A stretch of 64,000 nucleotides of DNA from Streptomyces akebiae (GTDB lineage: Bacteria; Actinomycetota; Actinomycetes; Streptomycetales; Streptomycetaceae): positions 7,688,001 through 7,752,000 of the forward strand of contig NZ_CP080647.1 of assembly GCF_019599145.1 (NCBI RefSeq), in the 5' to 3' direction. This document shows positions 17,422-26,940 of the stretch, in pieces. The notes below the pieces were generated by a model, which saw only the letters and a program-made list of their open reading frames with translations, had not been told where the DNA came from and searched no databases. The position numbers and the translations under genes are program-made. Numbering within the stretch: the first letter of the stretch is position 1; every line of letters begins with the position of its first letter.

Positions 17422-18549
17422 TCACCCTCGGTCCGAGGCCCTCGGGGCCTCGTGGACGCGGCTCCGATGGGTGCGGAGGGCCGTGCCGTCGCCGTTGTGG
17501 GAGGCGGGGTGGGTCGGGGGGAGGACCGCGTCGGCGGTGTTGACGCGGGGGAGGGCGTAGGGGTGGGTCTCGGTGAGCCAGTGGATCAGCTGTTCGCGGA
17601 CGGTGACGCGGACGGTCCACAGGTCGTCCGGGTCCTTGGCGGTCATCAGGGCGCGCACCTCCATGGTGGAGGGGGTCGAGTCGGTGACCGTCAGGTCGTA
17701 GTGGCGGCCGTCCCAGGCGGGGCAGGAACGCAGGATGTCCCGGAGCCGGTCGCGCATCGCGGGCAGCGGCGCGGCGTGGTCGACGTGCAGGAAGACCGTG
17801 CCGGTCATCTGGGCGCCGCCCCGCGACCAGTTCTCGAACGGCTTCGAGGTGAAGTACGACACCGGCATGGTGATCCGGCGCTCGTCCCAGGTGCGGACCG
17901 TCAGGAACGTGAGGGTGATCTCGTCGACCGTGCCCCACTCGCCCTCCACCACGACCACGTCACCGAGGCGGACCATGTCGCCGAAGGCGATCTGCAGCCC
18001 CGCGAAGAGGTTGCTCAACGTGGACTGCGCGGCGATACCGGCGACGATGCCCAGGAGTCCGGCCGAGGCCAGCAGTGAGGCCCCGGCCGCGCGCATCGCC
18101 GGGAACGTCAGCAGCATCGCGGCCGCGGCCACCACCCCGACGATCGCCGAGACGACCCGCATGATCAGCGTGACCTGCGTCCGTACCCGGCGTACCCGGG
18201 CCGGATCGCGGTGGGCGCGGGCGTAACGGCTGTACGTCGACTCCACTATCGCGGCCGCGATCCGGATCACCAGCCAGGCCGTGGCGCCGATCAGCACCAG
18301 TGTGAGCGTGCGGCCGATGGCGGTGCGGTGCTGTTCCAGCAGCTGCGCCTCGTCGTACGAGGCTCTGAGGAAGGCCGCGCACAGGACCAGTTGGTAGGGG
18401 ATGCGGCCGCGGCGCAGCAGGCCCCACAGAGGTGTCTCGTGGTGCCGCTCGTCCGCTTTGCGCAGCAGCAGATCGGTCGTCCAGCCGATGAGCAGCGTAA
18501 GGACGACCGAGCCACCGATGACGATCAATGGACGGAGTAGGTTCTCCAT
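17422..18549 (-). CDS. MscS-family mechanosensitive ion channel
   Basis: The 375-residue protein has about five membrane segments. The last, pore-lining part is rich in Gly/Ala (ASLLASAGLLGIVAGIAA) and is followed by QSTLSNLFAGLQIAFGDMV, the MscS hallmark. The beta domain starts with VRLGDVVVVEGEWGTVDEI and continues with WDERRITMPVSYF. The C-terminal cytoplasmic domain is followed by a polar tail of about 45 residues. It would release solutes on hypo-osmotic shock. The ATG at 18549 follows GAAGG on the - strand. It has no operon partner. Confidence 0.9.
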   Translation of the reverse strand: MENLLRPLIVIGGSVVLTLLIGWTTDLLLRKADERHHETPLWGLLRRGRIPYQLVLCAAFLRASYDEAQLLEQHRTAIGRTLTLVLIGATAWLVIRIAAAIVESTYSRYARAHRDPARVRRVRTQVTLIMRVVSAIVGVVAAAAMLLTFPAMRAAGASLLASAGLLGIVAGIAAQSTLSNLFAGLQIAFGDMVRLGDVVVVEGEWGTVDEITLTFLTVRTWDERRITMPVSYFTSKPFENWSRGGAQMTGTVFLHVDHAAPLPAMRDRLRDILRSCPAWDGRHYDLTVTDSTPSTMEVRALMTAKDPDDLWTVRVTVREQLIHWLTETHPYALPRVNTADAVLPPTHPASHNGDGTALRTHRSRVHEAPRASDRG

Positions 18550-18656
18550 GCCTTCGAACGTAACCGGCCGCGCGGGGTCATGAACATGTGACTTCTGCCG
18601 CGCTCCGGGTACGGGCGCGGGGGACCGCTGTCCGACCCTGCTGGCACCATGGCCCC

Positions 18657-19226
18657 ATGAACATCATGCTCTTCCACTCGATCTACGGTCTGCGGCCCGC
18701 CGTGCGCCGGGCGGCGGACCGGCTGCGCGGTGCCGGACACGAGGTGTGGACCCCCGACCTCTTCGACGGCCGGACGTTCGACACGGTCGAGGAGGGCAGG
18801 GCCCTCAACGAGGAGCTGGGCCGGGAAGAGATCCTCAAGCGGGCGGTGCTGGCCGCCGCTCCCTACTCGGAGCGAGGGCTCGTCTACGCCGGGTTCTCAC
18901 TCGGTGCCGCCGTCGCGCAGACCCTCGCCCTGGGCGACAAGAACGCGCGCGGGCTGCTGCTCCTGCACGGCACCTCGGACATCGCCGCCACCGCGTCGGT
19001 GGACGACCTGCCCGTTCAGCTGCACGTGGCCGAGCCCGACCCCTTCGAACCCGACGACTGGCTGAGCGCCTGGTATCTGCAGATGCGCAAGGCCGGCGCC
19101 GACGTCGAGGTCTACCGGTACGCGGGCGCCGGCCACCTCTACACCGACCCCGACCTCCCCGACTACGACGAGGAGGCCGCCGAGGCCACCTGGCACGTGG
19201 CTCTCGGCTTCCTCGAAACCCTGTGA
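18657..19226 (+). CDS. Small alpha/beta hydrolase (dienelactone hydrolase-like)
   Basis: The 189-residue protein has the alpha/beta hydrolase plan: an opening strand MNIMLFHSIYGL, the nucleophile elbow GFSLGAAVAQ around residue 80 with Ser as nucleophile, a candidate acid in VAEPDPFEPDDW, and a late His in AGAGHLYTDP. Length and order fit the dienelactone hydrolase family, although classical members use Cys. Substrate unknown. The ATG at 18657 is chosen because the upstream 23 codons look like promoter region; another ATG at 18649 is out of frame. It diverges from the channel gene and converges on phoD with only 13 bases between. Confidence 0.8.
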   Translation: MNIMLFHSIYGLRPAVRRAADRLRGAGHEVWTPDLFDGRTFDTVEEGRALNEELGREEILKRAVLAAAPYSERGLVYAGFSLGAAVAQTLALGDKNARGLLLLHGTSDIAATASVDDLPVQLHVAEPDPFEPDDWLSAWYLQMRKAGADVEVYRYAGAGHLYTDPDLPDYDEEAAEATWHVALGFLETL

Positions 19227-19239
19227 GACCAGGGCGGGG

Positions 19240-20916
19240 TCACACGGGGTCGTACGTCCGCTCCACCTTCTGCGTCCCGCTCCGCGTCCGGTACGAGCGC
19301 GCCCAGGACGAGGTCGCGTCGGCCCTCGTGCGGTCGGACAGGACGTAGAAGTCCATCTGCGCCCGCGCGGCGGTGATGTCCAGCACGCCGTAGCCGTGCC
19401 GGTCGGTGTCGACCCAGTGGACGTGCCGGTTGGCGGCGCGGATCAGCGGGGAGGCCACCGCGGAGACGGTGCCCTCCGGGACCTTGACGAGGTCGTCCAG
19501 GTTGTCGGAGGTGACCGACGTGACGACGAACTCGGTGGCGGCGGACGCCGACAGCGGGTACGTACCGGCGTTGACCGGCACGTCGTTGGCCCAGGCCATG
19601 TGGATGTCACCGGTGAGGAAGACCGTGTTGCGGATCGCGTTCTGCCGCAGGTGGGCGAGGAGTTCGCGGCGGTCGTCGGTGTAGCCGTCCCACTGGTCCG
19701 GGTTGAGGGCGAGACCCTCCTTCGGCAGTCCCAGCAGTTCGGCGAGGGGTTCGAAGAGGTCGGCGGTGAGGTTGCCGAGGGCGAACGGGGCGATCATCAC
19801 CGAGTTGCCGACCAGACGCCACGTCGTGTCGGAGGACTTCAGCCCGGCCTTCAGCCAGTCGAGCTGGGCCCGGCCGGTCAGCGTGCGGTCCGCGTCGTCG
19901 ACCTCGCCGTCGCCTATGCCCACCTGCTGCGACCGGAAGGAGCGCAGGTCGAGGAGTGAGAGGTCGACGAGCTTGCCGAAACGCAGGCGTCGGTAGGTGG
20001 TGCCCGCGATCGCCGGGCGCACCGGCATCCACTCGAAGTAGGCCTGCTTGGCCGCCGACTGACGGGCCGTCCAGCCGCCCTCCGCGCCCTCGGTGTGGTT
20101 CTCGGCACCCCCCGACCACGCGTCGTTGGCGATCTCGTGGTCGTCCCAGATGGCGACGACCGGCGCGGCCGCGTGCAGGGCCTGGAGGTCCGGGTCGGTC
20201 TTGTAACGGGCGTGCCGGACGCGGTAGTCGGCGAGGGAGAGGATCTCGTGGGTCGGCGCGTGCGGTCGTACGACCCTGTCGCGGGTGCCGTACTCGCCGG
20301 TGCCGTACTCGTAGATGTAATCGCCGAGATGCAGCCACGCGTCAAGGTCGCCGCGGGCGGCGAGATGACGGTAGGCCGCGAAGTACCCGCCCTCCCAGTT
20401 GGCGCAGGACACCACGCCGAAGCGCAGGCCGGTGACGTTGGCGTCGGCGGCCGGGGCGGTGCGGGTGCGGGCGGCGGGCGAGTCGGTGCCGCCGGCCGAG
20501 AAGCGGAACCAGTAGTCGGTGGCGGGCGCGAGCCCACGTACGTCCGCCTTGACGGTGTGGTCGGAGGAGGCGCTCGCGGTCGTCGACCCCTTGGCGACGA
20601 TGTCGGTGAACGCCTTGTCCAGGGCGACGGTCCAGCCGACCTCGATGTCCGGGCCGATGCCGGAGCCGGGCAGCGCGGCGGCGGTGGGCGTCACCCGGGT
20701 CCACAGCAGGACACCGTCGGGCAGCGGATCGCCGGAGGCGACGCCGTGCAGGAAGGCGGGGGCCTCTGCCGCGTGCGCCGGTATCGCGGCCGCCAGCGGT
20801 GCCGCGAGGACGGCGCCGGCCGTGGCCGCCTTCACCACGGTACGGCGGCTCGGGGCGGACGAACTCGTGGGCCGGGTAGGGGAATCGGGTCTGGAGTGAG
20901 ATCTGCGACTGGTCAC
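19240..20916 (-). CDS. phoD: Tat-exported PhoD-family alkaline phosphatase/phosphodiesterase
   Basis: PhoD enzymes release phosphate from phosphoesters and teichoic acids outside the cell, using Ca2+ and Fe3+. The 558-residue protein starts with a Tat signal: SRRTVVKAA (23-31), a hydrophobic stretch, and a likely cut after AHA (about 46-50). The mature part shows the metal and catalytic motifs [22 protein letters not shown] and LTGDIHMAW in PhoD order. S. coelicolor has a PhoP-controlled PhoD in the matching place. I did not find a convincing PHO box in the 135-base upstream gap. The GTG start at 20916 gives the standard leader length. Confidence 0.93.
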   Translation of the reverse strand: MTSRRSHSRPDSPTRPTSSSAPSRRTVVKAATAGAVLAAPLAAAIPAHAAEAPAFLHGVASGDPLPDGVLLWTRVTPTAAALPGSGIGPDIEVGWTVALDKAFTDIVAKGSTTASASSDHTVKADVRGLAPATDYWFRFSAGGTDSPAARTRTAPAADANVTGLRFGVVSCANWEGGYFAAYRHLAARGDLDAWLHLGDYIYEYGTGEYGTRDRVVRPHAPTHEILSLADYRVRHARYKTDPDLQALHAAAPVVAIWDDHEIANDAWSGGAENHTEGAEGGWTARQSAAKQAYFEWMPVRPAIAGTTYRRLRFGKLVDLSLLDLRSFRSQQVGIGDGEVDDADRTLTGRAQLDWLKAGLKSSDTTWRLVGNSVMIAPFALGNLTADLFEPLAELLGLPKEGLALNPDQWDGYTDDRRELLAHLRQNAIRNTVFLTGDIHMAWANDVPVNAGTYPLSASAATEFVVTSVTSDNLDDLVKVPEGTVSAVASPLIRAANRHVHWVDTDRHGYGVLDITAARAQMDFYVLSDRTRADATSSWARSYRTRSGTQKVERTYDPV

Positions 20917-21051
20917 GGCGGATGAGATTACTGATCGGTAAGGCCTGAGGTAAGGCAGAAGTCCGAAATCCGCTCAATGTTCAGACGGTCGTGCGTTGTT
21001 CGTCGGATCGCGCATGGCGGTCAGGGCTCCGGTGAGCCCGTGCCCCGGCGG

Positions 21052-24000
21052 TCAGCGGTCCTCGGCGTAGCGTCTGGCCAGGGTGATCAGGGCCGCGCGG
21101 TCGGGACTGCCGGTGCGGTGGCGGAGGCTGGCGAGGTGCTTCTCGACGGTACGGGGGGAGAGGAAGAGGTGCTCGGCGATCTCCTGGTTGCCGAGCCGGG
21201 CGGCGAGCAGGCGCAGAACCTCGTACTCCCGGGCGGTCACCCCCACGCGGCGCAGCTCTCGCGGGATCGTGTCGTGGCCCTGGCGGCGGCGCGGCACGGG
21301 CGAGCCCGCCTCGCGCAGCAGCGCCCGGCACGCGGCGGACACGCGTGTCGTGCCCCGCTCGTGGAAGAACTGTTCGGCGGCGCTCAGCCATTCGACGGGC
21401 CGGCCCCAGCCGTCGGCGAGCGCGGCCTGGGCGCCCAGCCGCAGACAGAGATGGGCGGCCAGCGGGATCGCGGCGGTGCCGGTCAGGGCCTCCTCCGCCG
21501 TCTTCGTGGCCTCGGCGGTCCGGCCCTCGCGGCCCAGCAGGACCGCACGGGACCAGCCGGCGAAGGGGCGGTCCCAGTGGACCTGGACGAGCAGTTCGGT
21601 GCCGGGGCCGTCGAGTTCGCCCCAGTCGGTCGCGCCGCGCAGGGTGCGCAGCAGGAGGTACGGGCCGAGGAAGCCGGTGACGCCACGGGTGCTGGGCAGG
21701 GCCCGCATGACGGCGTCCGCCTCGGTGAACTCGGCCAACGCACGGTCGGGTTCCTCCCGCAGCAGGGAGCAGATGCCATGGGCCCAGCCCCACACGGAGG
21801 TGTCGGCGTAGCCCCAGAGCGCCCCCGCGCTGCGCCCGGCGAGCGCGCGCTCCAGCGTGCGCACGGTGGCGTCGAGCTTCTCCCGCTCCCCGAGCGACGC
21901 GGCGATGACGCCGTCCACGCCCGCCCCGATCAACTCCACCTCGCGCAACCGCAGTCGGCGGGCCGTCTCCCGGAGGCGACGCGCGGACTCCGTGGCCCGG
22001 TCCTGTTCGTCGCGCAGGATGTGCGCGAGGGTCAGATGCATGTCGGCCCAGGCGGTCATGAGGACCGCGCCGGTGTCCTCGGCGGCCGCCCGCGCGGCGA
22101 GCAGCCGGTCCATGCCGGTGAACCGGACGCGGTCGAGCACGCCCAGCTCCAGCAGACCGCGGATCCGCCACACCGGCAGCGCGTGGGCCTCGGCGGTGGC
22201 GACCAGCCGGGCGAACGCGTCCTCCGCCTCGCCCAGGTCCCGGGGACGCAGGCAGTACCCGAGCATGTTGAGCGCCTTGCACGCCACCTCCGGCAGCCCC
22301 ACCTCCTCCGCGGTCGCGACGGCGCCCTCGGCGAGCGCGCGGGCGCTCTCCAGCCGGTCCGGGCGTTGCGAGTTCAGCACCAGGTGGGCGGCGACCGCGT
22401 CCAGCGCGGCGCGGGACGCCGGGTCGGGCGTGTCGCCGAGCAGGTCCCTCGCCCGCCGTACGGCGGTCAGCCCCTCCTCCCACTGCTGGGCGGTCGCCGC
22501 GGCCCGCGCCCGGGTCAGAAAACCCGCCGCCCGTCGGCCGGTCGGCGCGCCGGACACCGTCAGGACTCGGTCCAGCCGGTCACCGAGTTCGGGTACGCGC
22601 CGGACGTCCCCGGTGAGGACCAGCGTGCCGAGCAGTTCCTCCAGCAGCCGGGCCACGGCCTCGGGCGGCGCGTCCGGCGTGTCGGCGATCAGTTCCAGGC
22701 CCCGGTCGAGGAGTTCCACGGCGGTCAGCAGCGCACCCCGGGCGACGGCCTGCCGACCGGCCCCGGCGAGCAACACGGCCGCCCGCGCCGGCCGGCCACC
22801 GGCGACACACAACTCCGCGGCGAGCCGGTACAGATCGTCACCGGCGTCCTCGCCGAGGGGGCGGTGAGGGGCGCGTGCCGGTGCGGCGGACGGGGCGAGC
22901 GCGTGGGGAGGGCCCGCTGGTTCGGGAACGCCGGGCCGCTCCGGGCCGTGGGCGTTCGCCCTGCTCGGCGTGTCGTGGTCCGCCGTGCTCGGTGTGATCG
23001 GGCGTGTCGGGATCTCCCCACCGGCGTACGTCGGGCCAGACCTCGCCTCCTCGCCGCTCACCCCCCACGCCCCCTCGATCGCGTCCGCCGCCGCCAGACA
23101 CAGGGCCGCCCGTTCGGCGGGGAGCAGGCGGCGGGTGATGGCGTCGGCGGTGAGGGCATGGCGGAAGGTGTGCCAGCCGGGGTCTGAGGGGGTGGTGGCA
23201 TCGGAGACGAGGTGGGCGTGGGAGGCGTGGCGGAGTTGGGCGAGGGCGGTGACGCGGTCCAGGCCGGCGGCGCGGGCGGCGATGTCCACGGGGAAGCGCC
23301 GGCCGAGGACCGCCGCCGCTTCCAGGAGGGCGACACCGGCAGGCGGCAACTGGTCCACGCGTTGCAGGACGGCGGCGGCGACCGTGGCGGGGACACCGGC
23401 GTCGAGCGAGCCGGTCACCGTCCAGTGGGAGTCTCCGTCCCGGACGAGAGCACCACCGTCGACCATGGCGCGCAGCAGTTCCTCCACCACGAAGGGAACA
23501 CCCTCGGACACGGTGTGCAGCTGGTTCAGCACCGCGGCCGGGACGTCTTCGGCCGAGTCGTGGCCCAGGCAGCGGGCCGCCAGCTCGGCGGTGCCGGCCG
23601 GCCCGAGGCGGGCGAGGCGGATCGTCCGGGCCGTACGACGGGACGTGGCGGCCCCGGCGAGGTCGAGCGCCGGGCCGGACTCGCCGCGCAGGGTCGCCAG
23701 CAGGACGGTCCGCTGCCCGCAGAGGTTGTCCGTGAGGTAGTCGACGATGGCCAGTGTGTCGGCGTCCGCGTCGTGCAGGTCCTCCAGCACCAGGACGCAG
23801 CCGCCGTCCCGGCCGAGGACGTGCAGGAGCCGCAGTACGGCCTCGGCGTATCCGACGAGGGGCGCGCCGTCCTGCGGTGCCAGCCCGCACAGCCGGGTCA
23901 GCAGCGGCTCGTAGGGGCCCAGATCCCCGTCCGCGGGCGCCCCGTCGCCCCGTAACCCGGAGAACACGGCCTCAGCCAGGGGGCGCAGCGGCACCGCCCG

Positions 24001-24363
24001 CCCGGCGGACGCGGCGCGCCCGCGCAGGACACGCGCCCCGGTGCGCGCCGCGGCGGACGCGGCTTCCTCGACGAGCCGGGACTTGCCGATGCCGGGCTCG
24101 CCCAGCACGAACACCGACGAACCCCGCCCGTCCCGGCCCGCCCGGACGACGGCTGCCAGCAGCTCGCGCTCCGCCTCCCTGCCGACCAGCGCGGGCGAGG
24201 ACAGTGACGAGAAAGACGGCTCCGAAGCGAAAGACGGCTCCGAAGCGAAGGAAGGCTCCGACGAGAACGACGGCTCCAACGAGAACGACGACAACTCCAG
24301 GCCCCCTGCGCCCTGTCGGGATGGTCGTGGCAAACCCGTACGCCTCCCGCACGCCGCGCGCAC
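21052..24363 (-). CDS. Large ATP-binding LuxR-family (LAL) transcriptional regulator
   Basis: About 1103 residues in the LAL (MalT-like/AAA) layout. Near the N-terminus a hexapeptide repeat (SFxSEP) covers about 27-56. Then come LVGREAERELL, Walker A GEPGIGKSRL (about 88-97), Walker B CVLVLEDLHDADADT, a long helical-repeat region, and a C-terminal LuxR helix-turn-helix, LTAREYEVLRLL-like with GNQEIAEHLFLSPRTVEKHL, in the last 65 residues. Such proteins activate genes in response to an unknown ligand with ATP. The start is uncertain: GTG 24363 follows GGAGGGAAC; a TTG at 24477 would add 38 residues. It lies back to back with the lipoprotein gene. Confidence 0.85.
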   Translation of the reverse strand: MRAACGRRTGLPRPSRQGAGGLELSSFSLEPSFSSEPSFASEPSFASEPSFSSLSSPALVGREAERELLAAVVRAGRDGRGSSVFVLGEPGIGKSRLVEEAASAAARTGARVLRGRAASAGRAVPLRPLAEAVFSGLRGDGAPADGDLGPYEPLLTRLCGLAPQDGAPLVGYAEAVLRLLHVLGRDGGCVLVLEDLHDADADTLAIVDYLTDNLCGQRTVLLATLRGESGPALDLAGAATSRRTARTIRLARLGPAGTAELAARCLGHDSAEDVPAAVLNQLHTVSEGVPFVVEELLRAMVDGGALVRDGDSHWTVTGSLDAGVPATVAAAVLQRVDQLPPAGVALLEAAAVLGRRFPVDIAARAAGLDRVTALAQLRHASHAHLVSDATTPSDPGWHTFRHALTADAITRRLLPAERAALCLAAADAIEGAWGVSGEEARSGPTYAGGEIPTRPITPSTADHDTPSRANAHGPERPGVPEPAGPPHALAPSAAPARAPHRPLGEDAGDDLYRLAAELCVAGGRPARAAVLLAGAGRQAVARGALLTAVELLDRGLELIADTPDAPPEAVARLLEELLGTLVLTGDVRRVPELGDRLDRVLTVSGAPTGRRAAGFLTRARAAATAQQWEEGLTAVRRARDLLGDTPDPASRAALDAVAAHLVLNSQRPDRLESARALAEGAVATAEEVGLPEVACKALNMLGYCLRPRDLGEAEDAFARLVATAEAHALPVWRIRGLLELGVLDRVRFTGMDRLLAARAAAEDTGAVLMTAWADMHLTLAHILRDEQDRATESARRLRETARRLRLREVELIGAGVDGVIAASLGEREKLDATVRTLERALAGRSAGALWGYADTSVWGWAHGICSLLREEPDRALAEFTEADAVMRALPSTRGVTGFLGPYLLLRTLRGATDWGELDGPGTELLVQVHWDRPFAGWSRAVLLGREGRTAEATKTAEEALTGTAAIPLAAHLCLRLGAQAALADGWGRPVEWLSAAEQFFHERGTTRVSAACRALLREAGSPVPRRRQGHDTIPRELRRVGVTAREYEVLRLLAARLGNQEIAEHLFLSPRTVEKHLASLRHRTGSPDRAALITLARRYAEDR
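24201..24298 (-). repeat. 18-base degenerate tandem repeat in the LuxR-family gene
   Basis: About five units of an 18-base repeat (core GACGGCTCCGAAGCGAAA on the + strand) follow one another near the 5' end of the regulator gene. On the coding strand they give the hexapeptide SFxSEP; on the other strand the same bases read as an acidic DGSEAK repeat. This region links an unstructured N-terminus to the ATPase domain. Confidence 0.8.
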
Positions 24364-24614
24364 GTTCCCTCCGTACGCCGGGGGCGCCGCCCCCGTACGC
24401 CACCCCCGTCGGGCATCCCTCGCACGCGTCTTCGAGGCGCGTACAGAGTAGCCCCCGGTTTCACAGGGGCCGCACAACTACATGGGGGATCTTCCCCGAT
24501 GCCAGTCCCCCCGGAGTCCGGCACGCTTCTGTTTCGGCAGGGCAGGGGGGACAGGGCATGACCCGGGGGGACATGCCCTGCCTGCTTCTTTCTCTTTCGG
24601 CAGGGAGGTCGTCG
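24364..24614. promoter_or_regulatory. Divergent promoter region with hairpin, regulator/lipoprotein
   Basis: The 251 bases between the two divergent genes contain a near-perfect palindrome at 24481-24501 (CATGGGGGA/TCCCCGATG with one mismatch) and a perfect 9-base inverted repeat CAGGGCATG (24552-24560) and CATGCCCTG (24572-24580). The second lies 35 bases before the lipoprotein start. TTTCGGCAGGG occurs twice, at 24532 and 24595. These could be operators or transcript hairpins for the lipoprotein gene. If the TTG start of the regulator is used, part of this region is coding. Confidence 0.4.
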
Positions 24615-25265
24615 ATGCAGCGTGCCCGGGTGTGGGTCGCCGCCGGAGTGCTGGGCATGGTCCTGTGCGGGTGTTCGTCATCCACCGGGAACACCGGGAG
24701 CACCGGGAGCACCGGGGGAGGCAGCGGCGGCGGGTCGTCGTCGGCCGGTGCCGCCGTCGACGAACCGGAGGTTCCGCTGACCACCCAGGACCTGGAGCGG
24801 GTCTGCACGGACGGACTCGGCTTCGCGGGACTGCCGGCCTACGACCGTACGAAGAAGACCGTGCACCCGGCGCAGCTCATGAACAGCACCGGCGACGGCT
24901 GGACGAGCAGCGTGCCCCTCGACGGCGACTTCCCCAAGGGCTGGTTCCTCGGCTACGAGGACAAGCCGGCCGAGGCGGAGCTGGTCGTCTGCGTCGAGCG
25001 CACCAAGGCCACCGCGACCGGCAAGGTCTGCGACATGGAGGCCGACGGCAAGCCGCTGAAGATCCGGACGTACAACACCTCGTACCGGCTGCGGGTCGTC
25101 GAGGCGCGCACCGGCAAGGAGCAGTACGCGCACAGCGGCAAGGCCGAGTCCGACGAGTGCCCGGCCTACATCTTCACCTCGGACGACGAGGACGCCGACA
25201 AGTACTACAACGAGGTCCGGCCCGAGGACTACCGGGGGCGCGTCAAGCCGTACATCGCGCCGTAG
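24615..25265 (+). CDS. Putative secreted lipoprotein, unknown function
   Basis: The 216-residue protein starts with a lipoprotein-type signal: basic MQRAR, a hydrophobic core, and LCGC with the modified Cys at position 20. A Ser/Gly/Thr linker (GSTGSTGGGSGGGSS) follows, then a globular domain from about residue 50 (LTTQDLERVCTDG) with four further Cys that may form disulfides (VCTDG, VVCVE, KVCDM, DECPA). I do not recognise the family; similar proteins are annotated only as Streptomyces lipoproteins. The ATG has GGGAGG 8 bases upstream; an in-frame ATG at 24558 is less likely because it would move the signal inward. Confidence 0.8.
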   Translation: MQRARVWVAAGVLGMVLCGCSSSTGNTGSTGSTGGGSGGGSSSAGAAVDEPEVPLTTQDLERVCTDGLGFAGLPAYDRTKKTVHPAQLMNSTGDGWTSSVPLDGDFPKGWFLGYEDKPAEAELVVCVERTKATATGKVCDMEADGKPLKIRTYNTSYRLRVVEARTGKEQYAHSGKAESDECPAYIFTSDDEDADKYYNEVRPEDYRGRVKPYIAP

Positions 25266-25280
25266 CCACGGCGTGAGAGG

Positions 25281-25325
25281 GACGGGTGGATGTCCGGAGG
25301 AAAGGCCTCCGGACATCCACCCGTC
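25281..25325. terminator. Bidirectional terminator, lipoprotein/DsbA-like genes
   Basis: A perfect 20-base-pair stem (25281-25300 with 25306-25325; arm GACGGGTGGATGTCCGGAGG) with an AAAGG loop lies between two convergent genes, 15 bases past the lipoprotein stop and 28 past the other. Confidence 0.92.
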
Positions 25326-25353
25326 TCCGCCCGTCCCGTGCGCGACGCGGTCG

Positions 25354-26154
25354 TTACTCGGTGACGCCCGCGTCCTTGAGCGCCTTCTCCCAGTCCGCGA
25401 CCGAGGACGGGTTGGTGACCGTCTTGTCGTTGATCTTGATGGTCGGGGTCGACTTGACCCCCTCGGCGTCGTCGAAGGACTTGCTCATCCGCATCGCCCA
25501 GGCGTCGTAGGTGCCCTTCTCGACGGCGTCCTGGAACTTCTTGTTGTTCTTCAGCGCGTCGACCGTGTTCGCCACCTTGATCAGATAGCTGTCCTTGGCG
25601 AACTCGTCGGTCGACTCCGACGGGTGGTACTTCGCCGAGTACAGGGCGGCCTTGTAGTCGAGGAACGCCTCGGGGCTGACGTTCAGGGCGGCGCCGAGGG
25701 CGCTCAGCGCGTTCTTCGAGCCCTCGCCGCTGAGGTTGCCGTCGAGGAAGGTGCCGATCGTGAAGGAGAGCTTGTAGTCGCCGTCCTCCATGCCCTTGTC
25801 GACGGTCTCGCCGACGGTCTGCTCGAAGCTGGCGCAGGCCGGGCAGCGCGGGTCCTCGTACAGGTGGACCACGTTGTCGGACGTGGAGTCGCCGATCAGC
25901 ACGGTCGTGCCGTTCTTGCCGGAGGTGTTGGCCGGCGCGACCACCGTGGCCTCGGCGGCCGCCTCCCACTTCGTGGGCTCGCTGTTCTGGACCACGGCGT
26001 AGCCGACGCCGCCGGCTATCGCGAGGACCGCGACGATCGAGGCCGCCACGATCGCCTGACGCCGGACCTTCGCGCGCTTGGCCTGTCGCTCGCGCTCCAG
26101 ACGCAGCCGCTCACGGGCCGCCGACTTCGCCGCGTTGCTGTTCCGCTTGCTCAT
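25354..26154 (-). CDS. Membrane-anchored DsbA-like thiol-disulfide oxidoreductase
   Basis: The 266-residue protein starts with a very basic segment (MSKRNSNAAKSAARERLRLE), one membrane anchor (about 33-55), then an extracytoplasmic thioredoxin-fold domain with CPAC (C104 and C107) in EDPRCPACASFE, an inserted helical domain, and the cis-proline loop KSTPTIKIND near residue 235. The likely job is disulfide formation or isomerisation in exported proteins. The ATG at 26154 is used because the upstream 37 codons look non-coding. A paralogue with the same plan lies at 55116. The next gene upstream encodes a membrane protein 79 bases away. Confidence 0.9.
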   Translation of the reverse strand: MSKRNSNAAKSAARERLRLERERQAKRAKVRRQAIVAASIVAVLAIAGGVGYAVVQNSEPTKWEAAAEATVVAPANTSGKNGTTVLIGDSTSDNVVHLYEDPRCPACASFEQTVGETVDKGMEDGDYKLSFTIGTFLDGNLSGEGSKNALSALGAALNVSPEAFLDYKAALYSAKYHPSESTDEFAKDSYLIKVANTVDALKNNKKFQDAVEKGTYDAWAMRMSKSFDDAEGVKSTPTIKINDKTVTNPSSVADWEKALKDAGVTE

Positions 26155-26233
26155 AAGGGTGTACTCCCTGGGAAACGCGCACCCGGGGTGCGCGGAAAGG
26201 TGTGACGGGGATGTGCTCGTGCTCAGAAGGCGG

Positions 26234-26917
26234 TCACGCGAACGTGACGGAGCACGGCGGTCCACGCCGTCCCAGGGAGTGGGCGAAGAGGAGGGTGCGG
26301 GCGGTGGCCGTACGGTGCGCGACGCGCCTCGGGCGCTGCTCCGCCGGGGCGGGCCGCACCAGGACGGAGGCGACCGCGATCAGCAGCGGCCGGAAGCCGG
26401 CGGCGACCGCGGCGTCCAGCAGTTGGCCCAGCGCCCGCTCACCCCGCCGCAGCCAGGCGGCGGCCAACAGCCCCACGCCGACGTGCGCGGCGAGCAGCAG
26501 CCAGGCGGTGGTCGGACCGGCGCCCGCCAGCAGTGCGGCCGCCCGCTCGGAGCCGCCGGTGACCCGCGCCAGCGGTGCGCCGACGCTGCCGCCGCACAGC
26601 ACGTCCAGCCCGACCTGGCGCAGCGGACCCGTGACGGGGCCGCCCGCCTCGCCGTAGCAGGCGTGCTGCCCCGCGGTGAAGACCGTGTCGGCGGTCAGCT
26701 CCAGCGGGACCAGCACACCGGCGATGCGCCCGAAGCCGCGCTCGCGGCCGGCCAGGGCGTAGGCGACGAGGAAGACGGCGGCGGCGATCGCGGCGACGGT
26801 GGTCAGTGGGAGCGGGACCCCGGACAGCAGCACGTGCGACGCGGTGCCGAGCGTCACGACGACCGCCGTGAACAACGCCGCGCGTACGGCTCTGAGGTGG
26901 GTCCCGGATATGTCCAT
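26234..26917 (-). CDS. Polytopic membrane protein, unknown function
   Basis: The 227-residue protein has five or so hydrophobic segments (around residues 10-30, 38-56, 62-80, 130-155, 165-185) and a basic C-terminus ending in SLGRRGPPCSVTFA. Two Cys lie in GQHACYGEAGG and VLCGGSVG. Streptomyces genomes often have such a protein, with the (R)RGPP tail, next to a copper/Sco-type or thioredoxin-like gene, and here it precedes the DsbA-like gene on the same strand. I cannot assign a function from sequence. Confidence 0.7.
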   Translation of the reverse strand: MDISGTHLRAVRAALFTAVVVTLGTASHVLLSGVPLPLTTVAAIAAAVFLVAYALAGRERGFGRIAGVLVPLELTADTVFTAGQHACYGEAGGPVTGPLRQVGLDVLCGGSVGAPLARVTGGSERAAALLAGAGPTTAWLLLAAHVGVGLLAAAWLRRGERALGQLLDAAVAAGFRPLLIAVASVLVRPAPAEQRPRRVAHRTATARTLLFAHSLGRRGPPCSVTFA

Positions 26918-26940
26918 GGCGTTGGAGAGTCTCCCACGTA

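Noticed and set aside
20917..21051. Possible PHO box before phoD (GTTCAGA at 20979 and GTTCGTC at 20998)
   Set aside because: The spacing of 19 bases does not match 11-base direct repeat units and the sequence differs from GTTCACC at key places.
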